DNA of 64,000 nucleotides, taken from assembly GCA_012934845.2 (NCBI GenBank), contig WNNJ02001243.1, forward strand, positions 1 through 64,000, in the 5' to 3' direction. The translations under genes were made by a program, and so were the position numbers. The notes under the pieces are model-generated. The model saw only the letters and a program-made list of their open reading frames with translations, was not told the origin of the DNA and ran no database searches. The DNA comes from Pomphorhynchus laevis (taxonomy: Eukaryota; Acanthocephala; Palaeacanthocephala; Echinorhynchida; Pomphorhynchidae). Positions 13,201 through 28,200 of the stretch are shown here, in pieces (position 1 is the first letter of the stretch; every line of letters starts with the position of its first letter).

Positions 13201-16200
13201 AGCTCAGTTGACTCCACCACACCGACTCGTTAGAAGGTCACTCTACGACTGAGCTAATAGGCTGAGAGAACTTCGCGGCAACGGCCGGTCGAGCGCCGCG
13301 CGGAATACGACGGATGACACAAGAATTCCCAGATAGCAGTTGAGTGCAAAAATAGTACTTGGTGTTTTCGTTAATGGCAACGGCAGACTCACGGATAGAT
13401 CTGAACCGGTTGATGTTGTTTGGATCATTAGCAGGCGGAAGTCCAGAACCGCGACAACCTGGTATTGGATCATGTTTTCGGATCATTTCTGATGCGTTAG
13501 CGACGTGGAGACTTCGACAAATTGAGCATTGTACCCTTTTATTGTTCATGAATGCTGATTTCGATGGTCATTTTGTCATAGTTTGCTTCTCGCTTTATGT
13601 TATTATCTCTCAAACCTTTTTCTCAAACTACCCACATATAAGCAACTTAAGTTGATTGACTGTATTTATCGCTCTTTCAACAAGTACATTTCAATACTTA
13701 ATCTTGCTCTTTATTGGCCGATACTCTGATCATTTTTTTACTGTCCAGTCTTCTGTTGCTCCAACATACATATATTCTACATATCATATCACTGTGTATC
13801 CCTGACTAATCCACATACTCTTCCCCACTAATTATATGGTCTATCTACATTCCTAGGATATAGTCCTTATTGTATCATTTTTCATGTCTATTCATGTGTA
13901 TTTTGCCTTAAGCCGAAAGGCGAAGTGGCTATAATAAATTATCTGCATTATTGATTATTAATAAATAATATAAGTTTATAATCATTAATATAATTAATAA
14001 TCAGTTCAGCTAACTGCGCCTTCGTATTTCATACTATGTATAAATTAAAAATAATGCTTAATAAAATTTAAATAATTAAATAATTATAAGTAATTATAAA
14101 TGAAGACAAATATAATATAAGAGTCAAGAGTCTTCATTACGTTCTACAGCCATTTTTGCGTCCCCCTTTAGGACTTGTAAGCGAGTCCAAACTCTGGACT
14201 CGCTTGAGATTTTCGAGCGAGTCCAGAGTTTGACGCAGGGATGGTAGAACAGCATCGACAAGGTATCCCGAACAATGTTCCTTAGACCCGATGGGACTTC
14301 CAAGAATTGTAAAGTTTTTTGTGGTGTTGACCAATGTGATCCATGGGCATCTGTTCTTTATCAAGTCGACACTTGATAATAATTATAAATAATTAATAAT
14401 TCTAATTTAAGATGTTATATAATGTATATTAAATTAATATTGAAAATTGAAATTTTAAAATAAATATATATATAATTATAAAGATTTTATGCAATTTATA
14501 TCTATATAACGATAGAATTTATGATTAAAATTTAAAATAAAAATCAATTGATAATAAATAACAAACGATGTATTTAAAAAAGAAACAAATACAATTCAAT
14601 TCAATTCAAGATCTATTATTTATCAAAAAACCAAATAGCGGATATCGTCGATATTTTTAAACTATGTATAAATTAAAAATAATGCTAAATTAAATTTTAA
14701 TAATTAAATAATAAGCAATTAAATAATTATAAATAATTATTATATAAGATTTTATAATTAGCTTTTGTATGCATAACTGACTTTTAATTTTACTATAGAA
14801 TACAAGACATCATATAAGACTCATCGCTGAAAGATGAAAAAATATGATAATAAAATTATCATAAGTAATTATAAATGAAGACAAATATAATATAAAAGTC
14901 AAGAGTCTTCATTACGTTCTACAAAATAGAAATAGAAATATCTGAACCGAAAAGTATTACCAGCATTCTATGTCTAAGAGAAACATTCATACTATCGAAT
15001 GCGCTTGCGCTTACAACGTCTATTGGGACATTATTATTAATGTCCCAATAGAAATCAAGTTTAACAAATTGATTAACTTGATTTCTATTTAAAATAGAAA
15101 TCAAGTTTAACAAATTGACTAATAAATAACAGATAAAGTTATATCAAGTTTTCTTCCGATATCGAAAGTTTTGATTTCTTTTTGGTAAAAAGTAAATCAA
15201 TCAAATTCATTAATTCCTAATGAATAATGCAAATGCTTATTAAGATAAGTACAGATCGTTAATAAATGAATAAGTAAATAAATAAATAAATTGTTAATAA
15301 ATATATAAGTATATATATTTATTTATAAGTATATAAGTTAACATTTGAAATTCAAATAAAAGTCAAGAGTCTTCATTACGTTCTACAGCCATTTTTGCGT
15401 CTTCCATAGATGCAGCAAGCGCTTCAAGATTAATATCACGGCTATGGAATCCCACTGTCTGCATTTGTACAAGTTCGGATGCATAAAGTTGTTCTTGAGT
15501 TTGGTTTGGTTGTTGATTTGTCGGCTGATGTTGCTAGGGATGAAGACGATCTAATGGTTGAAACAACGAAGCAGTATAATCTTGATTTGAGTATTGTAAA
15601 TTTTGAAATACTGTTATTACATAAGCTGTTTGTCTATTGCTTGGTGATCGAATAGAATCCACATCAGATGAAGTAGGTTGACTATTCATTTGATTATCGA
15701 CTAGACCGCTTATATTTGAAGATATCAACTGTGAATATACTTGTGGGGATGTGTCCCTAAGACGAATTAAGTTCTGTAGAATTTGTACAATCGTCCTCAA
15801 TGCTCGAGTATTTGTGCATAGAGCACGAATTTCAGGTATTGGCCACTGACTTATAAACTCATGAATTACACGATGTACTTGTTCTCTTTGTCTTTCGTCC
15901 TGTATAAATTCATATGTACGCAGCATATTAAGTAGAATACCAAGATCGCGGATAGAATTATCCAGGTTTGAGTTAAAACTGGATGCACGCAACATGTCGA
16001 TTAACATGCGAGGATTTTCAGCAGCGCCTACTAATAATTGGTGAGGGTTCATCGTAGAATACCGATTAGTGTTTTCGCTTGACGTAGATTGCAAAGGCGA
16101 CTCTAAACGGTTTGAATTAGATACATATGATCTTGACTAATCGATTTGAAATGTAGTATTCTGAGATGCCCCTGGGTTAGGCAGGAGGTTTGTATTTTCA

Positions 16201-19200
16201 GTTCCTACTTGACTAGTGTTAGCTGTACTAGATGATCTAGAATTAGTATTCAGAGGGTTATCGCCAAACTGTTCATGTGCCACATTAAGCATTGGTTCTT
16301 GAAAATCGCGATAAATTCTCTGTCGAACATTATATCCGCTCGGTAAACTCTCAAGGTTTATCAGGGCTCTATCATGGTTTCTTGTAATTTCCTGTATAGT
16401 TGTAGGATTACGAATCATTTCCATTGTTTGACGCATTAAATCCGGATTGTTAACGAATTGTGAAACCTCGTGGTTCTGCTCTCTCACTCTTTGCATTTGT
16501 GGATTGTTAGGCTTAACTGAACTAAGCAATGCAGGATTACTCTTAAGTCCTTGAGCCAAATTATTACTTAGAAGATTTTGAATTGCATGTGGATTAGTCT
16601 GAATAGTGCCAAAAATATTTTTTGTATTTCAGTAAAATTTGAATTTTCAAATGGAAGGCTCGAAAATGGTGCAAGTGGTAATCTGGATAATGTTGCAGTT
16701 CCATCGGTATGTTGATCAATATTCGGTTGATGCGATATCAACCCCTCCTTAATTGGTGGTGATTGTTGAAGTGACAAAGAAGCATTATATGGTTGTTTAG
16801 ATGTTGAGTGATATGCCGAAGGTCGTCGTGGAGACATGAGTTGCAGGACAGGCTTGTCAACCTCATAATGGTCGCCTTTGACGACAGAAGCTGTCCGAAT
16901 ATTGGAGTCATGAACTACCTCAACTGACTGGGCCTCGGGCTGTGCAAGGTTGCGCATAGAAAAGAGTCGCAGAGATTGGTCGTCACAATATCCAAGACTT
17001 TTCTCTAGTAGGGGTTGGCCCATCTCGTCAAGACTTTTAAGGATCGCTTTTGCATTGCCTCTCATCAGTGCGACAGACGCGCGCTGAAATAACTGACCCG
17101 CTGTGCTGCAATACGGGGTACCGTTTCTACATGACATAGAACGAGCAATGAAACGAATTAGCTTTTCCCCTTGGGGGTTCCATCCTCCGTAAGTTTCAAC
17201 AACTGCTGCCGTAAAACTGTATCCATTCTCCTCTAATTTGCGTTTATATTTCCTTTCCTTGACACAGGTGGCATACTTGCTTGCGGCATATCCAGGGATC
17301 TCAGAAGCCATGGAAATATAAGCATTTTGTTGTGGGTTAGTTACGGCAAAATCAACTGCTAAAGGAGGGTCCTTATAAAATAGAATGTCCGCCGGTCTCT
17401 CTCGCAAACCACGAACAAGGTTGGGTACCTCCTTTGCCACCCTCAATCCAGCAGAAACCGCTGCTTGAAAGACTGTATCCCTCAAGCTATCATGTCGAAT
17501 TCCAGGGTGGCCTCCAAACTGACATGTTAAGGCGTGGAAGCCGAATTTGTCTGTCATCCTAAGGCAGCGTCTGCATCGATAATCACTGTTCCAGAGAGAC
17601 AACCCTAACCAAAGACGTAGTAGCACAACGAATTCATTTGGTGCCAAGTTCATATGTGTGGCTTTGCTAGGGACGGCCTGTAACCAAGCACACGCGTGTG
17701 GGCATGAAACTGCCAATAATCGGGCAGTATTGAAGCGATCGGCATTCTCCAATAGCCTGCTGCGCGACACTTCGTCAATGTGACAAGATAATCCTCGTTG
17801 ATTTGTTTGCGGATTGCCTACATGTTGCGGAATAATAGATTTAACGAATTCGTACCCAGGGAAAGTTAAAGGGTCAAGATTTAATTGGCTAGCGACAGTG
17901 TCTACACTGGACAGGAAGGCTGCCTGAGAGTGTTGGAAGCAGCTTCGAAGGCCCAGTCCTCCCATCTTCAGCGGTAAGCAAGCTTGCATCCACGCCCACT
18001 TATCGGGTTGAATAGAAGTGATATTGCTAAAACACTTCAATACCAAGCAGTCGAACAAACGGAAAAACTCTTCGGCGAAGGCAGGGTCTATAGTGCGCAT
18101 TAAATGGTTTACCCGTGGAGCGGATGCGCAGCTACGAAGCAGGATGAAATCAACTTGTGGGTCAGGGAGATTTTCGAGCGAGTCCAGAGTTTGACGCAGG
18201 GATGGTAGAACAGCATCGACAAGGTATCCCGAACAATGTTCCTTAGACCCGATGGGACTTCCAAGAATTGTAAAGTTTTTTGTGGTGTTGACCAATGTGA
18301 TCCATGGGCATCTGTTCTTTATCAAGTCGACCTTGTCTGCCCTACCAATTACTTCGGTTTTTTTTCAGTTAATAGACAGTCCAATCGCAGGAAAATTATC
18401 AGCAAGACAAGCTAGATCCTCGCCCACCGCAACAGGAGTACCGCCGATTATTCCGTCGTCGAGGTACCACCTATTTAAGCTGATACCTTCAATCTCCGAT
18501 ATCTGGACCACAATCGGATCAATCGCCAGGCAAAATAGAACTGGACCAAGAGGATCTCCTTGTTGTACCCCTCTTCGAGACTGAAGAGGTTTCAGGCTAC
18601 CGAACCGAAGGCTCGAGGTAGTGCCGTAGCACCATGATATCCATCGACTAATTTCTGGAAAATTCTTACTGATCGCGTTGACGAAGGAATTCCGGTTCAG
18701 CGTGTTAAAAGCATTAGCCAAGTCGATTTTAGCCCAAACCCAATTAACATCTTGATCATGAAGTTGTTGTAGCCGACGTGCTTGATGTACTATCTGTTCC
18801 ATTCCGTTTGGCGTCGCTACACCGAGCTGGTGCGGATGGAGGGATTCGGCAAATCGCTGTCGAAGTTTGGAGCAAATACACTTAGCGCAAAGACGACGTA
18901 ATGTCTCCCCAATGGCAATGGGACGGATCCCTACATCTGGTTTGTTTAATGCCATGAGATTAGCACCGGCGACAAAGGGCACGAGGTCGTGCCCTTTATA
19001 ATTATTAATTATAAATAAATTATAATTCTAATTTAAGATGTTATATAATGTATATTAAATTAATATTGAAAATTGAAATTTTAAAATAAATATATATAAT
19101 TATAAAGATTTTATGCAATTTATATCTATATAACGATAGAATTTATGATTAAAATTTAAAATAAAAATCAATTGAATAATAAATAACAAACGATGTATTT

Positions 19201-22200
19201 AAAAGAGAAACAAATACAATTCAATTCAATTCAAGATCTATTATTTATCAAAAAACCAAATAGCGGATATCGTCGCTATTTTTAACACTTTCATTGTACA
19301 AATTGGTAACAATATGGAGAAAATAAATAGCCAAAATAAATAGTAGTTTGATATTTGGAACGCGAACTACTTTGAAGACGCGAAGTTTATCTTCCACACG
19401 AATTTATGCAATCAAGAGCCCGGTAGAAAAAGCTATTTTTTAGATGTTCTGTCCTACAAGTTTTTGCCCACTTACGATTTGATCGTAGAGCAGCTGAGTA
19501 TAAATGATTATTGGTGTGACATAAATAAGACTGTTCAGTATGCGTTTGAAGAATGTTTGAGTTTGCCTTTTTCTTGAAAATATTGACTTGAATTGCATCA
19601 AATGTAGGAAACTTGCATCCACATATTGATTGAGCTTTACTGTGAATTATCACAAGCATACTATGCTCTCTTTGGGATAATGTGCAAAAAGTTATATAAC
19701 TGTACGTTAGGATCGAGAGTATGCATGAATTGTAAAATAGAACTAATTGATCCTGGCAAGCTCCTAATCTTTTTAATTCACGAAGAAAATACATACGAGT
19801 TGCGCTTGTTTTCTTGACATTACGAATATGCTTTCTCCAAGATAGGTTCGATTGCAATGTTAAACCTAAGATTTTCAATTCAGTTACTCTAGTCAGATCA
19901 AAATTAGGAAGTTCGTCTACAAGGATGGATGACTTTAACGAAAATGAAATTATTTTAGACTTGGCCATATTGAGACATAGGCAGTTTATATTACACCATT
20001 CGAGTAGATTTTCCACTTCGATTTCTACGACTTTGTTAGAATTTTTTTAGAGCTTGCACTAGTAATGATCGTCAGATCATCTGTATACATAATACATAAA
20101 GAACTAGAGCAGCTAGCTGAAAAATCGCTCATAAATATACTAAAAAGTAGTGGTGAGATAACACTTCCTGTGGTACACCGCAGCTGTTTTTCATCTACGA
20201 AGATTTCAAACCTAAATGCTTAACACATTGTTGTCTATCATACAGGTATGATGACAAAAACCTTACCTTTACTTTAGAAAACCGCAACTTTTTAACTTTT
20301 CTAATGGTAGAGGAAATCTAACAGAGTAAAATGCTTTACTGATATCAGCTTGAATTAATTGAACGATCGGGTATTTTCCTGAATCTAGATGATTTAGACA
20401 AAATTGATGAATACTAAGCTAAGCGTCACTTGTACTTTTGCCAGGCCGGAAAGCATATTGGTGATTGTCAATAGCTTGAAGAAATATATCAGTAATTCTC
20501 CTTTTGAAAATAATTTCAAGCAACTTTGAAAGTGCAGGAATGAGCGTTATATGTCCAAAGCTATATTCTGATATATTCATGGAACCTTTTGGAACAAGAA
20601 CAACTTCTGACAATTTTAAGCATTTTGCGATAACTCCATCTTTAAACATAATATTAAAGAAGCTCGATAACGGTTATGCATAAAATAATATTATTTGCCT
20701 TGTTTTATGGTTGTCATTTTAAGTTTTAATATTGTTCTTAATATTTACTGCTATAACATCTCGGTGAAAAACATGTATTTAATATTTTATTTTACTTTTA
20801 TTTCTTATTTTTAAATCAATTTTTCAAGCAAATTTAAATATTTAGCTACGAAATTCGTAATTGTTCTGTTGTTTGGATCATAAGGGAGAATTTTGTCAAC
20901 CATGTATTCTTTGATGCAGCAAGCGCCAAATTTATAATGTCAGAATTTGACCGAAAATCAACAGTTCGCGAAAGAAAGAAGTTAAAGTATAAGGTTGAAG
21001 GTGATATCATATTTCTCTGCTTTAGCATTTAAAAAATTATAAACTTGCGTTTTGTTTGATGATTAAAAGTTTTTTTTAAGTTTTTTCTTTATTTAAGTTT
21101 TTATTATTTTTTGATGAAAAAAGTTTGATGATTTGATTGTTTGCAATTACAAACATAATATATTTTTTATTAAGTCAATATTTTATTCAAACCAAAATAT
21201 TTCACATGAAGAAATTTTAAACATTTGTAAATCGAATTTTATTATTTAAATATATAAATTACAGGAAAATTGATTTTACTTATTTGATCAAACATTACCT
21301 CATGTGTTCGTTTCAGGGCAAAACCGCTCAAGCTCAATTCAGGGTGGTGCACTTGGTCCTGACTGGATAACAGGGATAGAGTTGATGGGAAGTGAGCAGG
21401 TTAGGTTCGTATTTAATTAAATCAGCACGCTCGGCTAATTTATCTAGTCATTCTATAATTTCCTAGTAATATTAAACTTTTAATTTTACAAGGGAATAAT
21501 TTATACGGGATATTTTATGTAAAAAATGTCCCATATTGCTTGTATATATTTGTAGGTACACAGAAAACCTGCTCAGTCAAACCACTTAAACAGCGTTATA
21601 TAGGGAATCTTGAAATTTTGAAGTGAATACGGACTTGGATTTGAATCTACAATTCAATAAGAATACATTGAATTAAAGCATATGAAAGCATCCATCGAAG
21701 GATATCCAATGCAGTTTTACTAAGCAGGTTTCCTGTGAAACTTTAACATAAGCGGCTTTACTTTATAAGTAAAGCCGCTTACTTTATACTTTATTGCTCC
21801 CCGGGGTCATTTTAAGACGCTTAATCAGATAAATAATTATTCTAGTTATTCCCTTTTCTTTGCTAACTAATCAGATCAGGAAACAGTATATGTATATTAA
21901 TTTATTTATTAATAAATAATTAATTCACAATAATAAATTATATAATTATTAATTAAATTTATTAAATTAATAATAATTAATTTATTATCAAACTTAATTA
22001 GAATTAATTATAATTAACATTAATTATAATTAATTATTATTAAATAATAATTATTTATTTAATTAAATAATTATACAAATCAGGGTTCGGCCCCTAACTC
22101 CTCTACCCAACATAGCAGCGGGGCCAAATACATGCTTATGATGTATTTCCTCTGAAATAACTATCTAGTATCTTATTATAATACAATTTAAATCAGCTAA

Positions 22201-25200
22201 CTGAGTCTACGTATTTAATATAATTACAAAATAAACAAAACATAATAATGCTAAATCAAAATTTAATAATTAAATAATAAAATAAATAATTGTATTAAGA
22301 TTTTCTATAATTTATATCAAGTTTAAATTTTATTTAAATTTTATCGACGTTGTATCAGAATAAGAATTAGAGGTCATCAGGAGAATCTGCTAGTCTGACA
22401 GGTTTCGGCGACTAACTCCTCTACCCAACATTGCAGCGGGGACAAATACATGCTAATGATGTTTTTCCTCTGATAAAACTATCTAGTATCTTATTCTAAT
22501 ACAAAGTATATTATTTATTATCCATCCATAAAAATTTGCCACTTAAGAGTTTAAATTTATTCTTTATATTATTGTGTTGATTTATATATTTTACTATTTT
22601 CTGCTTGATGTTATTGTTATAGTAACCTAGTTTAAAATATGTATCTATTAAATTATTTAAATGATTTTGAAGAAAACCTTAAAATTTCAAATTATATTTC
22701 AGATTATATTTCATATGCTCATGCAAAAATGTTTCTTGTAAATTTAAATCGGTCATCTTTAAGATATAAATTAATAGTAGTTTTAATTAATGTTAATTCA
22801 ATGTTCATATCTAGATATACACCTTGTTTATCATTAATATTGGTTTTGTTAAGAATAAGGCTTTCTGGATAAATGTGCTCACTAATTGAATGAAAATTAT
22901 TAGAATTAAATACACATATATCATCAATGTATCGAAACATATATTTCATATATTTATATTGTTTAGATTTAGTTTTTACACAGTTATGAACAAATTCATA
23001 TTATATAAAGCTTAAAAACAAGTCAGCTATAATTGGGCTACTATTACCACCCATTGGAACACCTTTTACTTGTCTAAATATAGATGTCCCTACTTTTAAA
23101 TAATTTTGATTTATCAAAATATTTAAGGATTCTATTAATTCAATTTTATTCATATATTTATATTTACTTGATGGCTTAATTTTTGTTAGATAAGCGTTAT
23201 AATTATTATAACATATATATGTATATATTTTGTATATATGTATATAACATATAAATGTATATATTTTACCGAATATAAGGTTAATTAATTTTTCTAATGA
23301 TTAATTTTTCTTAATTTCAATTAAGATTGAAATTAAAAATAAAGTCAATTTTTAATTGTTTATTGAATAATAAATAATTAAAAAATTTATAATTTAATAA
23401 TTATAAAAGATTCAATGATTTTATATAAGATTTTATATTATTTATATCAAGTTAAAATAAAAAATTGAAATTTAATATCAATATTAGATTTAATATTGAA
23501 ATTTAATTCTCAATATAAGATTGTAATTAATATTAATAATATAAATTATTTTAATCAATATTCTCAATATTAGATTTTAATTGATATTAATTAATATTTA
23601 TTACAATCAATCTTATTAATTAAAGATTGTAATTAATATTAATCGTTGAGCGCAAGAATCTCCTCAGGATATTTTTGGCGTAAAAATCTCCTGAAAATTT
23701 ATTCACCTCTAAAATGAAAAATTTTAAAGAAAATATATTCAGGAGCAATAAAGGAAAGGAAATGATAGCTTATGAAGGATATTTCTACACTATTAGGTAG
23801 TGTAAAAACACTACCTAATAGTGTTTAGGTAGTGAAGCAATATTATACACTATTAGGTAGTGTTTAGGTAGTTAAGCAATTTAGGTAATCAGGAGCAATA
23901 AAGGAAAGGGGGGAAGGGGGAACAAAGCTCAAAGCAAGTATCATTTTTATGATTACATTCATATGATTATATTTTCTTTGAAATTTTTCATTTTAGGGGT
24001 GAATAAATTTTTAGGAGATTTTTACGCCAAAAATCTCCTGAGGAGATTTTCGCGGACAGTCAATATTAATAAATGTATATTATTATAACTAATCTAATCA
24101 ATATAAGATTGTAATTGATATTAATTAATATTAATTATTTTAATCAATCTATTCAATATTAGATTTTAATTAATATTAATAAATATTTATTTTAATCAAT
24201 CTTATTAATTAAGATTGTAATTAATATTAATAAATGTATATTATACATTTATTACTTAATATTAATACTTGATATTACTTAATATTAATTATTTTAATTT
24301 ATTATAATCAATCTTATTAATTAAATATTGTAATTAATATTAATAAATGTATATTATTATAACTAATCTAATCAATATAAGATTTTAATTGATATTACTT
24401 AATATTAATTATTTTATTCAACCTATTCAATATTAGATTTTTATTGATATTAATTAATATTTATTATAATCAATCTTATTTATTAAAGATTGTAATTTAT
24501 ATTAATAAATGTATATTATACATTTATTACTTAATATCAATACTTGATATTACTTAATATTAATTATTTAAATTTATTATAATCAATCTTATTAATTAAA
24601 TATTGTAATTAATATTAATAAATGTATATTATTATAACTAATCTAATCAATATAAGATTGTAATTAAAATTATTTAATTGTCAACAGCCTTACATACAAT
24701 ACTTAACTTTTGATTAATTTAGAATACATGATCAAATCACTAGCCAAGTCTTCGTATTTTATAAAATAATTATAAATATATAATTATAATATATTATATT
24801 ATTATATTATATATTATAATATAATATATATTCATTATAAATCAATTATAAATAGTTGTATAATAAAATAAATTTAAAATCAGATTGAATGATTGAGTCC
24901 ACGTATTTTATACAATTTATAAATTAATAATAAAAAATAAAAATAAATAATTAAATAATAAATAATTAAATAGATCATCAGGAGGAACTGCTGATGATCA
25001 GGTTTCGGCCCTTATTCCTTTTCACAGCATTAAATAAATATCATATAAATATTATATAAATAAATATTTAATATTAAATAATGAAATAATTATAAATAAT
25101 TTATAATTTTTATAACATTTTATATAACTTATATCTTATAAATATAAAATAACTTAAATAATTTTTATAACTTATAAGTTTATGAATTGACTAATAAATA

Positions 25201-28200
25201 ACTAACGATGTATAAGAATAAGGATTAGAGGGCATCAGGAGGAACTGCAATGCTTCTCCCTATTCGTTGTTCCGATTTCGACCTATTACAACAATGGCCG
25301 AAACATTGTTTTTCCCGATAATGCTTCGATCCCTATTCTTCGGCCAACTTAACAGCGTGGCCAAATACATTCTAATGACGTATTTTCTCTGATCATTACT
25401 TATTAATTATCTTACTTATTGATTATTTTAATACAAAGCTTATTGTATAAAATTATACAATAAATTATAAATTGTACAATATGTTTAAAAATATTTTATT
25501 TAAAATATTTTATTTCAAAATTATTTTATTTTATATAAGATTTTTTATAATTTATATCAAGTTAAAATTTCAAATTGAAATTTAAAATAAAAGTCAATTT
25601 TTATGAATTGACTAAATAACACACTAAATAAAACGATTAAATGATTTTAAATTAATTTTTAATATTATTGTGTTGATTTATATATTTATGAATCGACTAA
25701 TAAATAGCATACGTTGTATCATGTGGAACTGCTATGTAATCAGTAAATTTTTAATGCCACTATTACGTAATTCTTTTCTGATGGAAAAAATTAAAAACTC
25801 AATTTGATAAAATTTTAGTTTAAATCTCTCCTGTGAATAAATAAAATATATACAAATATTATTTTGATATCAAGTTAAAATTTAAAATTGAAATTTAAAA
25901 TAAAAGTCAATTTTTATGAATCGACTATATTTCTTCTTTATTATATACATTAATGATAATATATTGTATATTATAATATTTTGATATCAAGTTAAAATAA
26001 AAAATTGAAATTTAAAATAAACGTCATTTTTATGAATTGACTAATAAACCACATACGTTGCTAATAAATAACATACGATGTATCAGAATAAGGATTAGAG
26101 ATTATTAGAAGGAACCGCTATGTTATCAGGTTTCGGATTCTATATAATTATAAACTAAACAACACATAATAATGCTAAATCAAAAAGTAATAATTAAATA
26201 ATAAAATTAATAATTGTTTTTGTTTTTTTTATAATTTGAATCAAGTTAAAATATAAAAAATTGAAATTTAAAATAAACGTCATTTTTATGAATTGACTAA
26301 TAAATAACAGACGTTGTATCAGAATAAGAATTATATGTCATCAGGAGGAACTGCTATGCTATCAGGTTTCGGCCCCTAACTCCTATACCCAAATGGTATA
26401 GGAGGTATATATGGGTATCTAACTATACCCATAGTTAGATAACAAACTATGTATCAGAATAATGATTAGAGGTCATCAGAAGGAACTGTTGTGTAATCAG
26501 GGTTCGGTCCCTATTCCATTTTATACGAATATATTCTGTGTATATTGAATTCATCGAATATATTTTAATCTTTACATCAGTAAAATTGTAATGCATTTGA
26601 AATACATAAGGTTAACTGTTATTTTATGGAATAGTTGAGAATGCGCAGAATCTCGATAAAATATTGTGACTTCGATAAGCACTGAATACGTTAAAGTAGA
26701 TAAAATATTTAATTTTAAAAAATGAAAATTTTAAATGAAAATTTTAAAATCAAATTCTAATAATTTAATTTAAAAAAATTGCAGATTAAATAAATTAAAT
26801 ATTAAACGTTAGATTGAAAATAAATACATCAAATTAAACAAAACGGATCATGTGATGAACACATTGTAAGTTTTATTCTTCATTAAGCTGGCAGCAGTTA
26901 GCGAAATAAAAATAAATTAGTGCTTATTGATCCTATTCCAAAATTCTAGATTTAACAAATTAAAGAAGAAAGAAACTTAGTTATTTCGCATTAAAATATT
27001 TCTTCTTTATTACTCATGCCTATTTAAGCAAGGAAAATTTAATTTTATTTATTCAAAACTTTGAAAGATCGATCTAAAGTTATTAAAAGCAATGTAAGTT
27101 TTGTTTCTGGTGATTCCAGTGGCTAGCGAAATATAAAACTAAATAAGTGTTTATTGTTCCTGCTTCATATTTTTAAATAAAAATACGATGAACCAACATC
27201 AGTTATTTTAAATAAATATTATTATTTAATAAACAAAATATTTAAATTTAAATACAAGAATATATACATCGCTATTAACGTTTAAAATATTTTAAAATAT
27301 TTTCATTTTTAAAATCGAGAATTGACTTGAAAAATATTTAAATATATAATTTTATTTTTCTGAAAGTTTTAATAATTTTTTATTACCACATTTTCTTCTA
27401 TTTCAATGTTATACTTTTTACTATTTATTTAAAGAATTTTATATTTATGAAAATATAATATTTAGTTAAATGTAATATTTATGGTGGTATTTTACATGGT
27501 TACTTAAGAGTATTTTAGAAAAGAAGCCTGTGCATTGAAACTGAATGTGAGATAGAAAGAATTTTATCACTCGATGAAATAATCAAATCGAAACAAAACA
27601 ATATTATTACTGGTATATTTAGTTTACATTTTTTCTAAATATAATTTAGATTTTGCATTATAAATATTTTCAAAAATCAAAAATATTCGAATAAAATATA
27701 TTTTTAATTTGATAATAAATAAAATATAATACTTTTATTAATAAATATATTTAAAATTAAAATTTTAAATATATTATATATTATTAAATCATTGGTGTGT
27801 GTTTTATATTATAAAAATAATATTAAAGTAAATATCAATTGGAATTAGTAAATTAATTTCATGCATTACTTTATTATTGCATGCCAAATGATTTCCCTCT
27901 TTAATAACACGAATTGTTTCCTAAAATGCTGACTAACAACAAAAATATAGTGTTTGTAATTAAATTATTATTAATTTGGCTAATTAATTTGACTGGAGAG
28001 CTTTGACTATCAAGGAATTAAATTCTTAAAAATTGACATTTTTAAATTCGACCATTTTCAAAATGGTCGAATTTAAATATGTAATTTAAATGTAGAAGTA
28101 TAAATACTTCTAAATTAAAGTCGATATTTTACTGCAGGTAAAATACTAATGGCGTTTTTGATTAGGTTAAAATATATTTGATAGATTTGATAATATAACG

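Noticed and set aside
20846-21028. Minus-strand 60-codon frame.
   Set aside because: It is antisense to a well-supported PYROXD1 exon and has no homology.
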